8,329 nt of DNA from Thermocrinis sp. (GTDB lineage: Bacteria; Aquificota; Aquificia; Aquificales; Aquificaceae), in assembly GCA_022759285.1 (NCBI GenBank), contig JAEMPM010000123.1:1-8329 (forward strand), read 5' to 3'. Of the stretch, positions 1-6,984 are shown one piece after another. Below the pieces are notes generated by a model. It ran no database searches. It saw only the letters and a list, made by a program, of their open reading frames with translations, and had not been told where the DNA came from. The translations under genes and the position numbers were made by a program. Every line of letters begins with the position of its first letter. Within the stretch, counting starts at the first letter, position 1.

Positions 1-159
1 CCAAAAGGTGACATTTTCGGCTATTATAAAAGATGCCAAGGAATACAGGATGAAGTTTTTCTCTTGTTAGACCTATGGGATCTGGTGGAGATGCTTGAAG
101 AGATTGTGTTTATTGGGAGCGAATTGAGGAGGCCTGGTGATGACGGAAAGAGCTTATAA
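1..159 (+). CDS. C-terminal end of an unidentified protein (5' end outside window)
   Basis: Frame 1 is open from the window edge to a TAA at 157-159, giving 52 residues that end in GDDGKSL. The composition looks like real protein: a segment rich in Leu, Val and acidic residues (VFLLLDLWDLVEMLEEIVFIG, about residues 19-39) alternates in a beta-strand/helix-like way. I cannot name the family. The stretch DEVFLLLDLWDLVEML faintly recalls the last strand and helix of CheW-like domains, but this is too short to rely on. Its 3' end overlaps cas6 by 20 nt and contains the cas6 ribosome site, so it is probably cotranscribed with the cas genes and may be an accessory gene or just the gene next door. 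A competing frame-2 stretch closes at position 70 and is only 22 residues long, so frame 1 is preferred. Confidence 0.5.
   Translation, partial: PKGDIFGYYKRCQGIQDEVFLLLDLWDLVEMLEEIVFIGSELRRPGDDGKSL
126..132 (+). promoter_or_regulatory. Shine-Dalgarno site deciding the cas6 start
   Basis: GAGGAGG is a near-perfect anti-16S match. It lies 7 nt before ATG 140 but only 4 nt before GTG 137. The usual spacing of about 5-9 nt favours ATG 140 as the cas6 start. The site is embedded in the end of the upstream reading frame, so translation of the two may be coupled. Confidence 0.75.
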
Positions 160-907
160 AAGCTATAAGTTGAAATTCAAGTTTAGTTTTGAACAGCCTT
201 TAAATTTACCCAAGTATTACAACAGCGTGCTCCAGGGGTTCTTTTATAAGAACATGGACCCAATCCTTGCTAGTATATTGCACGAAGTTGGCTTTGTGTA
301 TAACCACAGAAAGTTTAAACTCTTCACATTCTCAAAAATATTTGGCAGGATTAAGGAAAAGAACGAAAACAACATTTTATTCCACCCTCCAGATGTTCAT
401 GTCTATTTTTCCACTCCGATAACCACACATATGAAGTCTATAGCCATGTCTTTACTGAAAAAAGAAAGATTGCTTATGCATAAGCAATATGTTTTCCTTT
501 CAGAGGTTGAGGTGTTAGAGGAGGAAATAGAAAGCGAGGAGATAACTGTGGTTTGTCTTTCTCCCATTGTGGTCTATAGGACGCCAGAAGGCTCAAGAAG
601 GCATATTTATCTCTCACCGTTTGAGGAACAGTTCTACGCTATGCTTAAAAGCAACTTGATGAAAAAATATGAACTTGTTTATGGTAAAAGGTATACGGAA
701 GATATTGAAATAGCTCCAGTTGACACGAATCGTATTCACAAAAAGAAGATTGTATTTAAGGGAACACTTATTACAGCGTGGGAGGGTTTGTTTAAAATAA
801 AAGCTAAGAAGGATATGCTGAAAGTTGGGTTGGAGTGTGGATTAGGAGTGAAAAACAGTGCGGGTTTTGGCTTTATTGTTAAAATAAGGGATAAAGAACA
901 TGCTTAG
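140..907 (+). CDS. cas6: Cas6 CRISPR pre-crRNA endoribonuclease
   Basis: This protein of 255 residues, within the usual Cas6 range of about 220-270, is the metal-independent RNase that cuts the CRISPR transcript within each repeat to make mature crRNAs. Seen in sequence: the C-terminal glycine-rich loop GLGVKNSAGFGF (about residues 234-245) fits the family pattern GxGxxxxxGxG. Near the N-terminus, ILHEVGF followed by FKLFTFSKIFG (about 46-70) matches the Cas6 region that carries the catalytic histidine, most likely His48. The body would form the two RRM-like folds typical of the family. The start is ATG 140 because of the Shine-Dalgarno spacing; a GTG at 137 adds one residue. The last 8 nt overlap cas8b. 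A perfect 20-bp palindrome lies inside the gene. Which His is catalytic is inferred from the position in the family, not from an alignment. Confidence 0.93.
   Translation: MTERAYKSYKLKFKFSFEQPLNLPKYYNSVLQGFFYKNMDPILASILHEVGFVYNHRKFKLFTFSKIFGRIKEKNENNILFHPPDVHVYFSTPITTHMKSIAMSLLKKERLLMHKQYVFLSEVEVLEEEIESEEITVVCLSPIVVYRTPEGSRRHIYLSPFEEQFYAMLKSNLMKKYELVYGKRYTEDIEIAPVDTNRIHKKKIVFKGTLITAWEGLFKIKAKKDMLKVGLECGLGVKNSAGFGFIVKIRDKEHA
469..488. repeat. Perfect 20-bp palindrome inside cas6
   Basis: The two arms ATTGCTTATG and CATAAGCAAT are exact reverse complements with no spacer. The next pair outward is a mismatch. The site encodes LLMHKQ of Cas6. In RNA it could form a stem of up to 8 bp with a 4-nt loop; in DNA it has the symmetry of a dimeric protein site. 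No function is shown. Confidence 0.85.
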
Positions 908-2627
908 GGCTTTAAAAGAGTGGGGAGAACTCTTTGAAAGACCAATATACGACAAAGTTAAAGCGGACAAGGTTATTGTGCTTGAGTTTGAAACTGACGA
1001 CGGCGGCAACGCAACTTTAAAAGATATTAGCCTTGAGGAGTTTTCTGAGGATAAGTTAAGCAAGTATCTTTATAGAAGGGCTAAGAGCAGCAACCCACCT
1101 ACCTACTCGCCCACTTTACGCCTTAATACTGAAGACATTAGCAAATCTTTGAATAACCTTATTAAAGTCAACAGAAAACTAAGAGGCGTTCCACAGATAA
1201 GCATTGATGTAAAAACCGTTGCAGAACAGATACAGAGTGAGATAAGAGATACCGAGAAATCAACCTCCTACCTGCTTACCGTTAGGTTCAACGGGAAATA
1301 CATAGGAGAGATGCCCGAATATATCAGGGCAGTTGGCGATCTTATAAAGGGTTCATACAAGAAGGATGGTACATGTTCCATATGTGGAAAGAAGAAAAAG
1401 GTGGCTGAAGCCTTACCCTTTAATTTTCTGACCTACGACAAGCCTGGATATATAGTTGGTGGGTTTAAAAAGGATGTAGCCTACAAAAACAGTCCAATCT
1501 GTTTTGATTGTTATGAAAAAATCAGAATAGCAAGGCAAAACTTGGAGTCTGCTACTTTCAAATTAGCAGGCACCGAGTATTTGCTTATCCCAGAGACATT
1601 AAAAAAGGAAAATCTTCAGAAGCTTAAGGAATTGTTTGAATATCTTAGGAAGAACAACCTAAACCTTGGTAAATTAGAAAAGGTTCATCTATACAACCTG
1701 CTTGAAGGACTTATAAGGGAAGAGGATGAAGACCTGCTATTTAGCATACTTGATAACCCTCAAGAAATCTCAGGACAAGAAAGACTTGATATCTTATCAA
1801 TATTTAGGATGTTTAAAGATATTATCATTGCACATTTTCTGTTTATAAAGAGGGAACAAAGTAGGGAAGCGATAGAACTGTATATTTCAGATGTTTTCCC
1901 TTCACGGATTTACTATCTTTTTAAGGTAAAAGAGTTTATTGAAAAGCTTGGGATTGTTGAAACTTTTGATTATAGGCTTGTCAGCGAGTTTTTCAAAGAG
2001 AAAGAGTTCTACCAAATGGTTGAAGCTACATTCTGGGGGAAGAGGGTTGAAAATGCATTTCTTTGTGATAGGTTGATGAATGTTATAAGGGAGAGCTTTA
2101 AGGAGTGGGACAAGCGTACGGATTACGAATTGATTAGTGAAGCTTTAGCGGTATATCTCTTTGTTAGAATAACTACGGAGGGATTAGGCATGCAACAAAG
2201 CCAAAATCCACAGAGCCTTGAGGAGTTTTTTGTTTGGCTAAGAAACCTACCAAGCATTGGCTCAGAAGACTGGAAGTATGGATTGGTTCTAATGGGATTT
2301 TTAACGGAACATTTATTAGAAAGGCAAAGAATAGAACGAGGGTCTAAGCCATTTTTGAAAAAACTTAAAAGCCTTAAAATGGATTGGCAGGACATTGTCC
2401 AGCTACTTCCCGAGTTGAGGCAAAAGTTGGAAGAGTATGAAGTCTTTGATTATTCATCGGTTAGGATGCTTTTTGGAGAGATTTCCCAGACACTTTTACA
2501 ATCCGCCAAACCCAAAGCAAGCGTGGGAGAACTGAACTTTTACTTTGTAAGTGGGATGGGACTTTATAGTAAATACGGAGGGTTGATGTTTAATAGAAAA
2601 CAAACCAACGAGGAGGTAGAGGAATGA
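900..2627 (+). CDS. cas8b: Cas8b (Csh1/TM1802-type) large subunit of type I-B Cascade
   Basis: This 575-residue protein is the large subunit of the Cascade effector, expected to recognise the PAM and help recruit Cas3. Seen in sequence: a four-cysteine zinc-finger-like site, CSIC at residues 159-162 and CFDC at 201-204. Between and around them lies the segment LPFNFLTYDKPGYIVGGF, which I recognise as characteristic of the Csh1/TM1802 group of Cas8b. The last 150 residues or so are strongly helical and end with the family-like segment FYFVSGMGLYSK. This part corresponds to the small-subunit (Cas11) domain, and an internal start makes it a separate product (see 2190-2627). ATG 900 overlaps the cas6 stop by 8 nt, with AAGGGA 8 nt upstream. 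The TGA overlaps the cas7 ATG as ATGA. Cas8 proteins diverge fast, so the subtype call leans on the cysteine region and on Cas7/Cas5/Cas3 context. Confidence 0.9.
   Translation: MLRALKEWGELFERPIYDKVKADKVIVLEFETDDGGNATLKDISLEEFSEDKLSKYLYRRAKSSNPPTYSPTLRLNTEDISKSLNNLIKVNRKLRGVPQISIDVKTVAEQIQSEIRDTEKSTSYLLTVRFNGKYIGEMPEYIRAVGDLIKGSYKKDGTCSICGKKKKVAEALPFNFLTYDKPGYIVGGFKKDVAYKNSPICFDCYEKIRIARQNLESATFKLAGTEYLLIPETLKKENLQKLKELFEYLRKNNLNLGKLEKVHLYNLLEGLIREEDEDLLFSILDNPQEISGQERLDILSIFRMFKDIIIAHFLFIKREQSREAIELYISDVFPSRIYYLFKVKEFIEKLGIVETFDYRLVSEFFKEKEFYQMVEATFWGKRVENAFLCDRLMNVIRESFKEWDKRTDYELISEALAVYLFVRITTEGLGMQQSQNPQSLEEFFVWLRNLPSIGSEDWKYGLVLMGFLTEHLLERQRIERGSKPFLKKLKSLKMDWQDIVQLLPELRQKLEEYEVFDYSSVRMLFGEISQTLLQSAKPKASVGELNFYFVSGMGLYSKYGGLMFNRKQTNEEVEE
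2177..2182 (+). promoter_or_regulatory. Internal Shine-Dalgarno for Cas11b within cas8b
   Basis: GGAGGG stands 7 nt upstream of an in-frame ATG at 2190. The match and spacing are as good as those at the starts of whole genes in this operon, such as cas7. The sequence also encodes Glu-Gly of Cas8b, so chance from coding use cannot be excluded. Confidence 0.65.
2190..2627 (+). CDS. cas11b: Cas11b small Cascade subunit from an internal start in cas8b
   Basis: The predicted product is 145 residues, identical to Cas8b residues 431-575, beginning MQQSQNPQSLEEFF. Cas11 small subunits are helical proteins of roughly 100-150 residues that line the belly of Cascade and stabilise the crRNA-DNA hybrid. 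No free-standing small-subunit gene exists in this operon. It has been shown experimentally for type I-B, I-C and I-D systems that the large-subunit gene carries an internal translation start producing a separate small subunit. Here the ATG is in the right place, is preceded by a strong Shine-Dalgarno site, and opens the helix-rich C-terminal portion (for example YGLVLMGFLTEHLLER and LLPELRQKLEEYE). A later in-frame ATG at 2292 has no well-spaced ribosome site and would give a shorter product. Translation from this start is inference. Confidence 0.68.
   Translation: MQQSQNPQSLEEFFVWLRNLPSIGSEDWKYGLVLMGFLTEHLLERQRIERGSKPFLKKLKSLKMDWQDIVQLLPELRQKLEEYEVFDYSSVRMLFGEISQTLLQSAKPKASVGELNFYFVSGMGLYSKYGGLMFNRKQTNEEVEE
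2610..2616 (+). promoter_or_regulatory. Strong Shine-Dalgarno of cas7
   Basis: GAGGAGG, followed by T, lies 7 nt before the cas7 ATG and inside the end of cas8b. It is among the best ribosome sites in the window, fitting the need for several Cas7 copies per Cascade. Confidence 0.75.
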
Positions 2628-3520
2628 GTACCCTTAGCAGAAGACACGAGATACTGTTTTTGTATGATGTGAGTATGGCAAATCCTAATGGGGACCCTTT
2701 GGATGAAAACAGACCACGCTACGATGAAGAAACGGGCAGGGTATTTGTGAGGGATGCGAGGATAAAGCGGACTATAAGGGATACGCTTGCGGAAATGGGT
2801 CACAATGTCTTTATCATAGAGGAAAGGAAGGACAATGGAGAGTTAAAAACCAAAGAGGAGAAAATAGCAGAAGTTGGTAGTTTGGACGGGATACTAGATA
2901 CCTACATAGATATCAGGCTTTTTGGCGGGACTTTTGCAATTAAGAGAAACTCTTGGAGTTTGACGGGTCCTGTTCAGTTTGCATACGGAGTATCCCTACA
3001 TAGAGTAAAGATGCTGAACATAAAAGGGACAACCGTTATGCCTTCAAAAGAAGGAAAAAAACAGGGTACAATGCTTGACGATTATAGGATAGCTTACGCT
3101 CTTATTGCGGTTTATGGTGTGGCCAACCAAAATGCTGCAGAGCATACAAGAATGACGGATGAGGACTTTGAGATTATGTTAAAAGCCCTATGGATAGGGC
3201 ATAGGGGCGGTAGTGTTCTGCTTACTGGGTCAAAGATTGGACACATGTCAAGGCTTTTGATTGATGTAGTCCATAAAGAAGAATCCCTTGACTTGATAGG
3301 AGGACTTCAGAGGGCTGTGGAGGTTGTGTCTGATAAAAACGATGAGGAGATAAGAGGTCCTGAGGATTACAAGCTTTCTCTTGAAAGATTAGCACAGAAG
3401 ATACTAAAGTTTAAGGACAAAGTAGAGAAAATCAGGTATATTGCTGACGAGGAGTTGCGTGTAGAACCTTCCATTGAGGAAGCATTTCAAGGTATTACGG
3501 TTGAAAAGTTGGAATTCTGA
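2624..3520 (+). CDS. cas7: Cas7 (Csh2-type) crRNA-binding backbone subunit of type I-B Cascade
   Basis: This 298-residue protein polymerises along the crRNA spacer to form the Cascade backbone. Seen in sequence: the N-terminal LFLYDVSMANPNGDPLDENRPR block (residues 11-32) and VRDARIKRTIRD (42-53) are hallmark segments of the Csh2/CT1132 group of Cas7. Further on are DIRLFGGTFAIKR and TGPVQFAYGVSLHR (TGPVQF at 114-119), then a region NQNAAEHTRMTDEDFEIMLKALWIGHR typical of the same family. The length of about 300 residues is normal. The ATG overlaps the cas8b TGA as ATGA and is preceded by a strong ribosome site. The stop shares one base with the cas5 start. The Csh2 type of Cas7 is the clearest subtype I-B marker here. 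Confidence 0.95.
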   Translation: MSTLSRRHEILFLYDVSMANPNGDPLDENRPRYDEETGRVFVRDARIKRTIRDTLAEMGHNVFIIEERKDNGELKTKEEKIAEVGSLDGILDTYIDIRLFGGTFAIKRNSWSLTGPVQFAYGVSLHRVKMLNIKGTTVMPSKEGKKQGTMLDDYRIAYALIAVYGVANQNAAEHTRMTDEDFEIMLKALWIGHRGGSVLLTGSKIGHMSRLLIDVVHKEESLDLIGGLQRAVEVVSDKNDEEIRGPEDYKLSLERLAQKILKFKDKVEKIRYIADEELRVEPSIEEAFQGITVEKLEF

Positions 3521-4254
3521 TGGAAGCTTTGGTCTTTGAAGTTTTTGGTAGCTTAGGACATTTTAGGAAATTCTACACCACATCTTCTGCCCTAACCTAT
3601 CCCTTTCCTCCACCTACTGTTCTGCGTGGTCTGGTAGGTGCCATAATTGGGCTAGAAAAGAGAGTATACTTAAGGCACACCAAAGATTTGAAATTTGCAG
3701 TCCAAATCTTAAGCCCAGTAAAAACTCTTACAATTTCTGTGAATTTCATAAACACAAAAGGCAAAGGTGGAGGGTTTGAACCATCTTTAAAAGCTCAGTC
3801 AAAGGCTGAGGACTCCGCACGAACTCAAGTTATTCAACAGCTGGTAAAAGACCCACGCTACAGGGTCTTTGTGTTGGGAAATGGTGATGTTTTTGAAAAA
3901 CTGAGAGAACATTTAGAGCTGAGAAAGTTTTTCTATACGCCTGTTTTAGGCACCTCAGAACATATAGCTGAAATAGAGTATGTCGGGACTTTTGAAGTTA
4001 AAGAGTTGGAGGATGTAGAAGGTAAATGCTATAGCGTATGCCCTCTGGAGTTGTTGGAGGATTTGAGTATTGCTTCTATAAGGATAGGCAAAGAACTTAT
4101 ACCCTATCGCATGGAAGAGGACAGGACCGCAAGCTATACGGAGGTGCTGTATCCGAAAGAACCAAACACTGCGATAGAGGGTAAATTTAAAAAGTTGTGG
4201 TTTGTTGGAATGCCAGGTGGTGAGGTAGGTATCTGTTTTATGCCCCATGAGTAG
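3520..4254 (+). CDS. cas5: Cas5 (Cas5b/Cas5h) crRNA 5'-handle-binding subunit
   Basis: This 244-residue protein caps the 5' end of the crRNA in Cascade and contacts Cas8b and the first Cas7. Seen in sequence: the conserved N-terminal Cas5 segment, GHFRKFYTTSSALTYPFPPP at residues 13-32, followed by TVLRGLVGAIIGL (33-45), which is the family's best signature. An RRM-like fold is expected. Since Cas6 is encoded nearby, this Cas5 should be non-catalytic, unlike the type I-C version. The ATG overlaps the cas7 stop by one base (TGATG) and there is no good Shine-Dalgarno, so translation probably depends on ribosomes finishing cas7. The 3' end overlaps cas3 by 8 nt. Confidence 0.93.
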   Translation: MEALVFEVFGSLGHFRKFYTTSSALTYPFPPPTVLRGLVGAIIGLEKRVYLRHTKDLKFAVQILSPVKTLTISVNFINTKGKGGGFEPSLKAQSKAEDSARTQVIQQLVKDPRYRVFVLGNGDVFEKLREHLELRKFFYTPVLGTSEHIAEIEYVGTFEVKELEDVEGKCYSVCPLELLEDLSIASIRIGKELIPYRMEEDRTASYTEVLYPKEPNTAIEGKFKKLWFVGMPGGEVGICFMPHE

Positions 4255-6502
4255 CGGACTTTATTCCCATCCTAATGTTTTTATGGAAGACCATATAAAT
4301 GGAGTTATTAGAATTGCCAAACAGCTTTATGGAGAGAATATCCCTGAATGGTTTTATATTCCCTTGGCTTTCCACGATTTTGGTAAGTCCACTGGATATT
4401 TTCAGAGATATATATTGACTGGCAAGAGAGATGAGTATTCAAAACACTCCTATCTTTCTGCGGTGTATTGTTTGAACCTTGCATACTCTTTGGGCTTTGC
4501 TGACAGATTGGCGGAATGCTTTCTATATCCTCTGAAACACCACACGGATTTAAAGGAGCTAGAAAACACGCTTGAGGACCTTCTCTCAGAGGGAAGAAAG
4601 AAAATTCTCTTGGAACAAATAAATGCAATTGAGGTGGAAAAGTTCAACCGATTTGTGGAGTTGCTTGATATCCCTGAAAGTATAAAAAACAAAGCCTTTT
4701 TGGGGGAAGAGGCTCTAAGCCGGCTAAGATCGATTGTAGAAAAGCATCTTGAAAGTATTGTGGGTAGGCTGAAACTTAAAAAGGGACTGTTTGACTTTAA
4801 TCTTTTCTTTTCTATTTTGCTTGACGCAGACAAGACGCAGGCTGGAAGTAAAGAGGATAGCGTCCCTGAAACGCAGGTTTTAAGCCTGGAAAGAATAGAG
4901 ATATACAGGGAACAGCTTAGAAATAACTATTCAGAAATAAATCAAAAGAGGGAATCCGCTTTTAAAGAGGTGATGGCAAAACTGCCTATCTCCAAGGACT
5001 ACAAACTATACACACTTACGCTTCCTACAGGGATGGGTAAGACTCTTACAGGGCTATCTTTTGCAGCAGGGCTTGCCGAAAGCCTTGGACTAAAAAGGAT
5101 TGTGTATAGTCTTCCTTTCCTTAGCATAATAGACCAAACGGAATTGGTTTTACGAGGTATTGGTCTAAAAGACAGCACAGAACTTATAGTTCATCATCAT
5201 CTTTCCGAAATTGGCTATTTTCAGGGATATAGAGAATACGATTTTGATACCGCAAGGGTATTCTTTGAGGGTTGGAACTCGGGTGTTATTCTGACCACTT
5301 TCCATCAATTCTTATACGCATTGATTGGGGCGGAGAACTCCTATCTTAGACGCTTTAACAAGCTTAAAGACAGTGTGGTAATAGTAGATGAACTGCAAGC
5401 CTTACCGCATAGATACTGGCGGTTTGTAAAGGAATGCTTTAAAAGGCTTACGGAAGAGTTAAACAGTAGGGTGATTTTGATGACCGCTACAAATCCTTTT
5501 GTGTTTGAAGAGGGAGACCATGTTTTGCATTTAGTTGATAAAGCCAAGTACAGGGAAGGTTTACGGCGATTCAGAGTAATTCCCGATCTTGAGAAAAGGA
5601 CTGTTGAAGATTTAGCACGGGAGGTAGCGGAGAGGGTAAGAAAAGAAGATAAAACTTTCCTGATAATCCTAAACACCATAAAAAGTTCTCAGGAATTCTA
5701 TAGGAAGCTTAAAGACTTGGTGAATGTGGATATTGCTTACCTTTCCACTGCGGTGATTCCAAAGCAAAGAAGAGAAAGGATAGAACAGATAAAGCAAGGG
5801 AAGTATAAGGTGGTGGTATCTACGCAGGTGGTAGAGGCGGGCGTGGATATAGACTTTGATGTAGTGTATAGAGATTTTGCTCCTCTGGATAGCATAAATC
5901 AATCCGCGGGAAGGTGTAATAGGCATGGCTTTAGAGAATTAGGAGAGGTAAGAGTGGTAAAGCTTGTGGATGATAACGGAAGGGAATACTCAAGGCAAAT
6001 CTATGATATTGTTTTGCTTTCCGCTACTAAAAAATTTTTAACCAAGGAACTAACGGAAAAGGAACTCTTGGATGTGATAGATGAGTATTTTGAGACGCTA
6101 TGGACAAAAATATCTCACGACAAATCTGATGAACTGCTTGAAGCATTGAATAGGGTTGAACACAACTCTCTTTATAGGAACTTTAAGCTGATAGAGGACC
6201 AACCCTATAAAAAGGATGTTTTTGTGGCTGTTGATGATGAAGCGGAGAGTGTGCTTAATGCAGTCAAGGAGATTTGGGAACGAAGACAAAGGAAAGAAAT
6301 CCATTTGTGGGAGGCAAAGAGAGAGTTTGAAAGGTTAAAGGCTGAATTCTACAGTTATGTAATAAGCGTGGCACTAAGCAAAGATAGTGGGATTGAATTA
6401 GATGACAGACTAAAAATTCGGGTAGTTAGAAGGGAATATATAGATTTGTATTATGATGGTGAAGTAGGGTTTCGCATTAAGGGAGGAGAGCTTATATGGT
6501 AA
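4247..6502 (+). CDS. cas3: Cas3 HD nuclease and superfamily 2 helicase
   Basis: This 751-residue protein is recruited to Cascade-bound target DNA, where it nicks, unwinds 3'-5' and degrades it. HD nuclease domain (about 1-200): His16, the His43-Asp44 pair in LAFHDFGK, His67 in SKHS, His98-His99 in KHHTD, and an LLDADKTQ motif with Asp193 and Asp195. Helicase domain: Walker A PTGMGKT (260-266), Walker B box DELQ (381-384), motif III TAT (413-415), and motif VI QSAGRCNRHG (552-561), preceded by STQVVEAGVDIDFD. A C-terminal region follows. Nuclease and helicase are fused in one chain, the common arrangement, and all motifs are intact. ATG 4247 is the only ATG available in frame after the stop at 4226. 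It overlaps cas5 by 8 nt and lacks a well-spaced Shine-Dalgarno, implying coupling. Confidence 0.97.
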   Translation: MSSGLYSHPNVFMEDHINGVIRIAKQLYGENIPEWFYIPLAFHDFGKSTGYFQRYILTGKRDEYSKHSYLSAVYCLNLAYSLGFADRLAECFLYPLKHHTDLKELENTLEDLLSEGRKKILLEQINAIEVEKFNRFVELLDIPESIKNKAFLGEEALSRLRSIVEKHLESIVGRLKLKKGLFDFNLFFSILLDADKTQAGSKEDSVPETQVLSLERIEIYREQLRNNYSEINQKRESAFKEVMAKLPISKDYKLYTLTLPTGMGKTLTGLSFAAGLAESLGLKRIVYSLPFLSIIDQTELVLRGIGLKDSTELIVHHHLSEIGYFQGYREYDFDTARVFFEGWNSGVILTTFHQFLYALIGAENSYLRRFNKLKDSVVIVDELQALPHRYWRFVKECFKRLTEELNSRVILMTATNPFVFEEGDHVLHLVDKAKYREGLRRFRVIPDLEKRTVEDLAREVAERVRKEDKTFLIILNTIKSSQEFYRKLKDLVNVDIAYLSTAVIPKQRRERIEQIKQGKYKVVVSTQVVEAGVDIDFDVVYRDFAPLDSINQSAGRCNRHGFRELGEVRVVKLVDDNGREYSRQIYDIVLLSATKKFLTKELTEKELLDVIDEYFETLWTKISHDKSDELLEALNRVEHNSLYRNFKLIEDQPYKKDVFVAVDDEAESVLNAVKEIWERRQRKEIHLWEAKREFERLKAEFYSYVISVALSKDSGIELDDRLKIRVVRREYIDLYYDGEVGFRIKGGELIW
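6481..6488 (+). promoter_or_regulatory. Shine-Dalgarno of cas4
   Basis: GGGAGGAG ends 7 nt before the cas4 ATG at 6496 and lies inside the last codons of cas3. It supports ATG 6496 as the start and gives the acquisition genes their own ribosome entry. Confidence 0.7.
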
Positions 6503-6981
6503 ATGGGACGTTAATATGGTACAGCTATATTTGTGATAGAGAGGTTTGGTTTATAGGACATCAAATAGAAGCCTCTCAGGATAATCCCTTTCTTGAGAAG
6601 GGAAGAGCAATACACGAGGTGTTTTACTCGCAATATACTAAAGAACTTTTGATAGATAATACAATAAAAATAGACATAGTAAAAGGGAGGGAGTTAATAG
6701 CAGAAATAAAGTCCAGTTCCAAGCATCTCAAAAGTGCTATTATGCAATTAGCGTTTTATCTTTATTACTTGAAAAAGCATAAAGGGGTTGAGTTAAGAGG
6801 CATACTTAGTATTCCCAGTGAAAGAAGGACTGAAGAAGTGCAACTGAGTGAATCTTTGGAAAGAGAGCTTGAAGAGAAAATAAAAGGTATAGAGGACATT
6901 TTATCTTTACCAAAACCACCACCTCCTGTAAAGATTCCTTATTGTAAGAACTGTGCCTACAAAGAAATTTGTTGGGCATAA
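6496..6981 (+). CDS. cas4: Cas4 RecB-like iron-sulfur exonuclease for spacer acquisition
   Basis: This 161-residue protein is at the short end for the family. Cas4 works with Cas1-Cas2 to trim prespacers and choose those next to a PAM in the right orientation. Seen in sequence: the PD-(D/E)XK nuclease residues His40 (GRAIHE), Asp60 (KIDIV), Glu70 and Lys72 (EIKSSSK), and the QxxxY motif Gln84/Tyr88 in QLAFYLYYL. The four iron-sulfur cysteines are one near the N-terminus (Cys13 in YICDRE) and three at the C-terminus (Cys150, Cys153, Cys159 in CKNCAYKEIC). A proline run, KPPPPVK, precedes the C-terminal cluster. All catalytic and cluster residues are present, so the protein should be active. 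The start overlaps the cas3 end by 7 nt; cas1 follows after 3 nt. Confidence 0.95.
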   Translation: MVNGTLIWYSYICDREVWFIGHQIEASQDNPFLEKGRAIHEVFYSQYTKELLIDNTIKIDIVKGRELIAEIKSSSKHLKSAIMQLAFYLYYLKKHKGVELRGILSIPSERRTEEVQLSESLERELEEKIKGIEDILSLPKPPPPVKIPYCKNCAYKEICWA

Positions 6982-6984
6982 ATA

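Noticed and set aside
2..70. Frame-2 open stretch at the left edge (22 residues)
   Set aside because: It is short and loses to frame 1, which stays open to 159 with a more convincing protein pattern.
151..171. A/T hairpin at the cas6 start (CTTATA / TATAAG)
   Set aside because: A six-base all-weak stem would hardly form at the growth temperature suggested by this gene style, and chance explains it.
3185..3200. Tight inverted repeat in cas7 (GCCCTA / TAGGGC, 4-nt loop)
   Set aside because: Short arms in coding sequence with no positional meaning; compatible with chance.
3683..3710. Hairpin in cas5 (AAGATTTG / CAAATCTT, 12-nt loop)
   Set aside because: Eight-base arms with a free choice of loop length are expected by chance a few times in a window this size.
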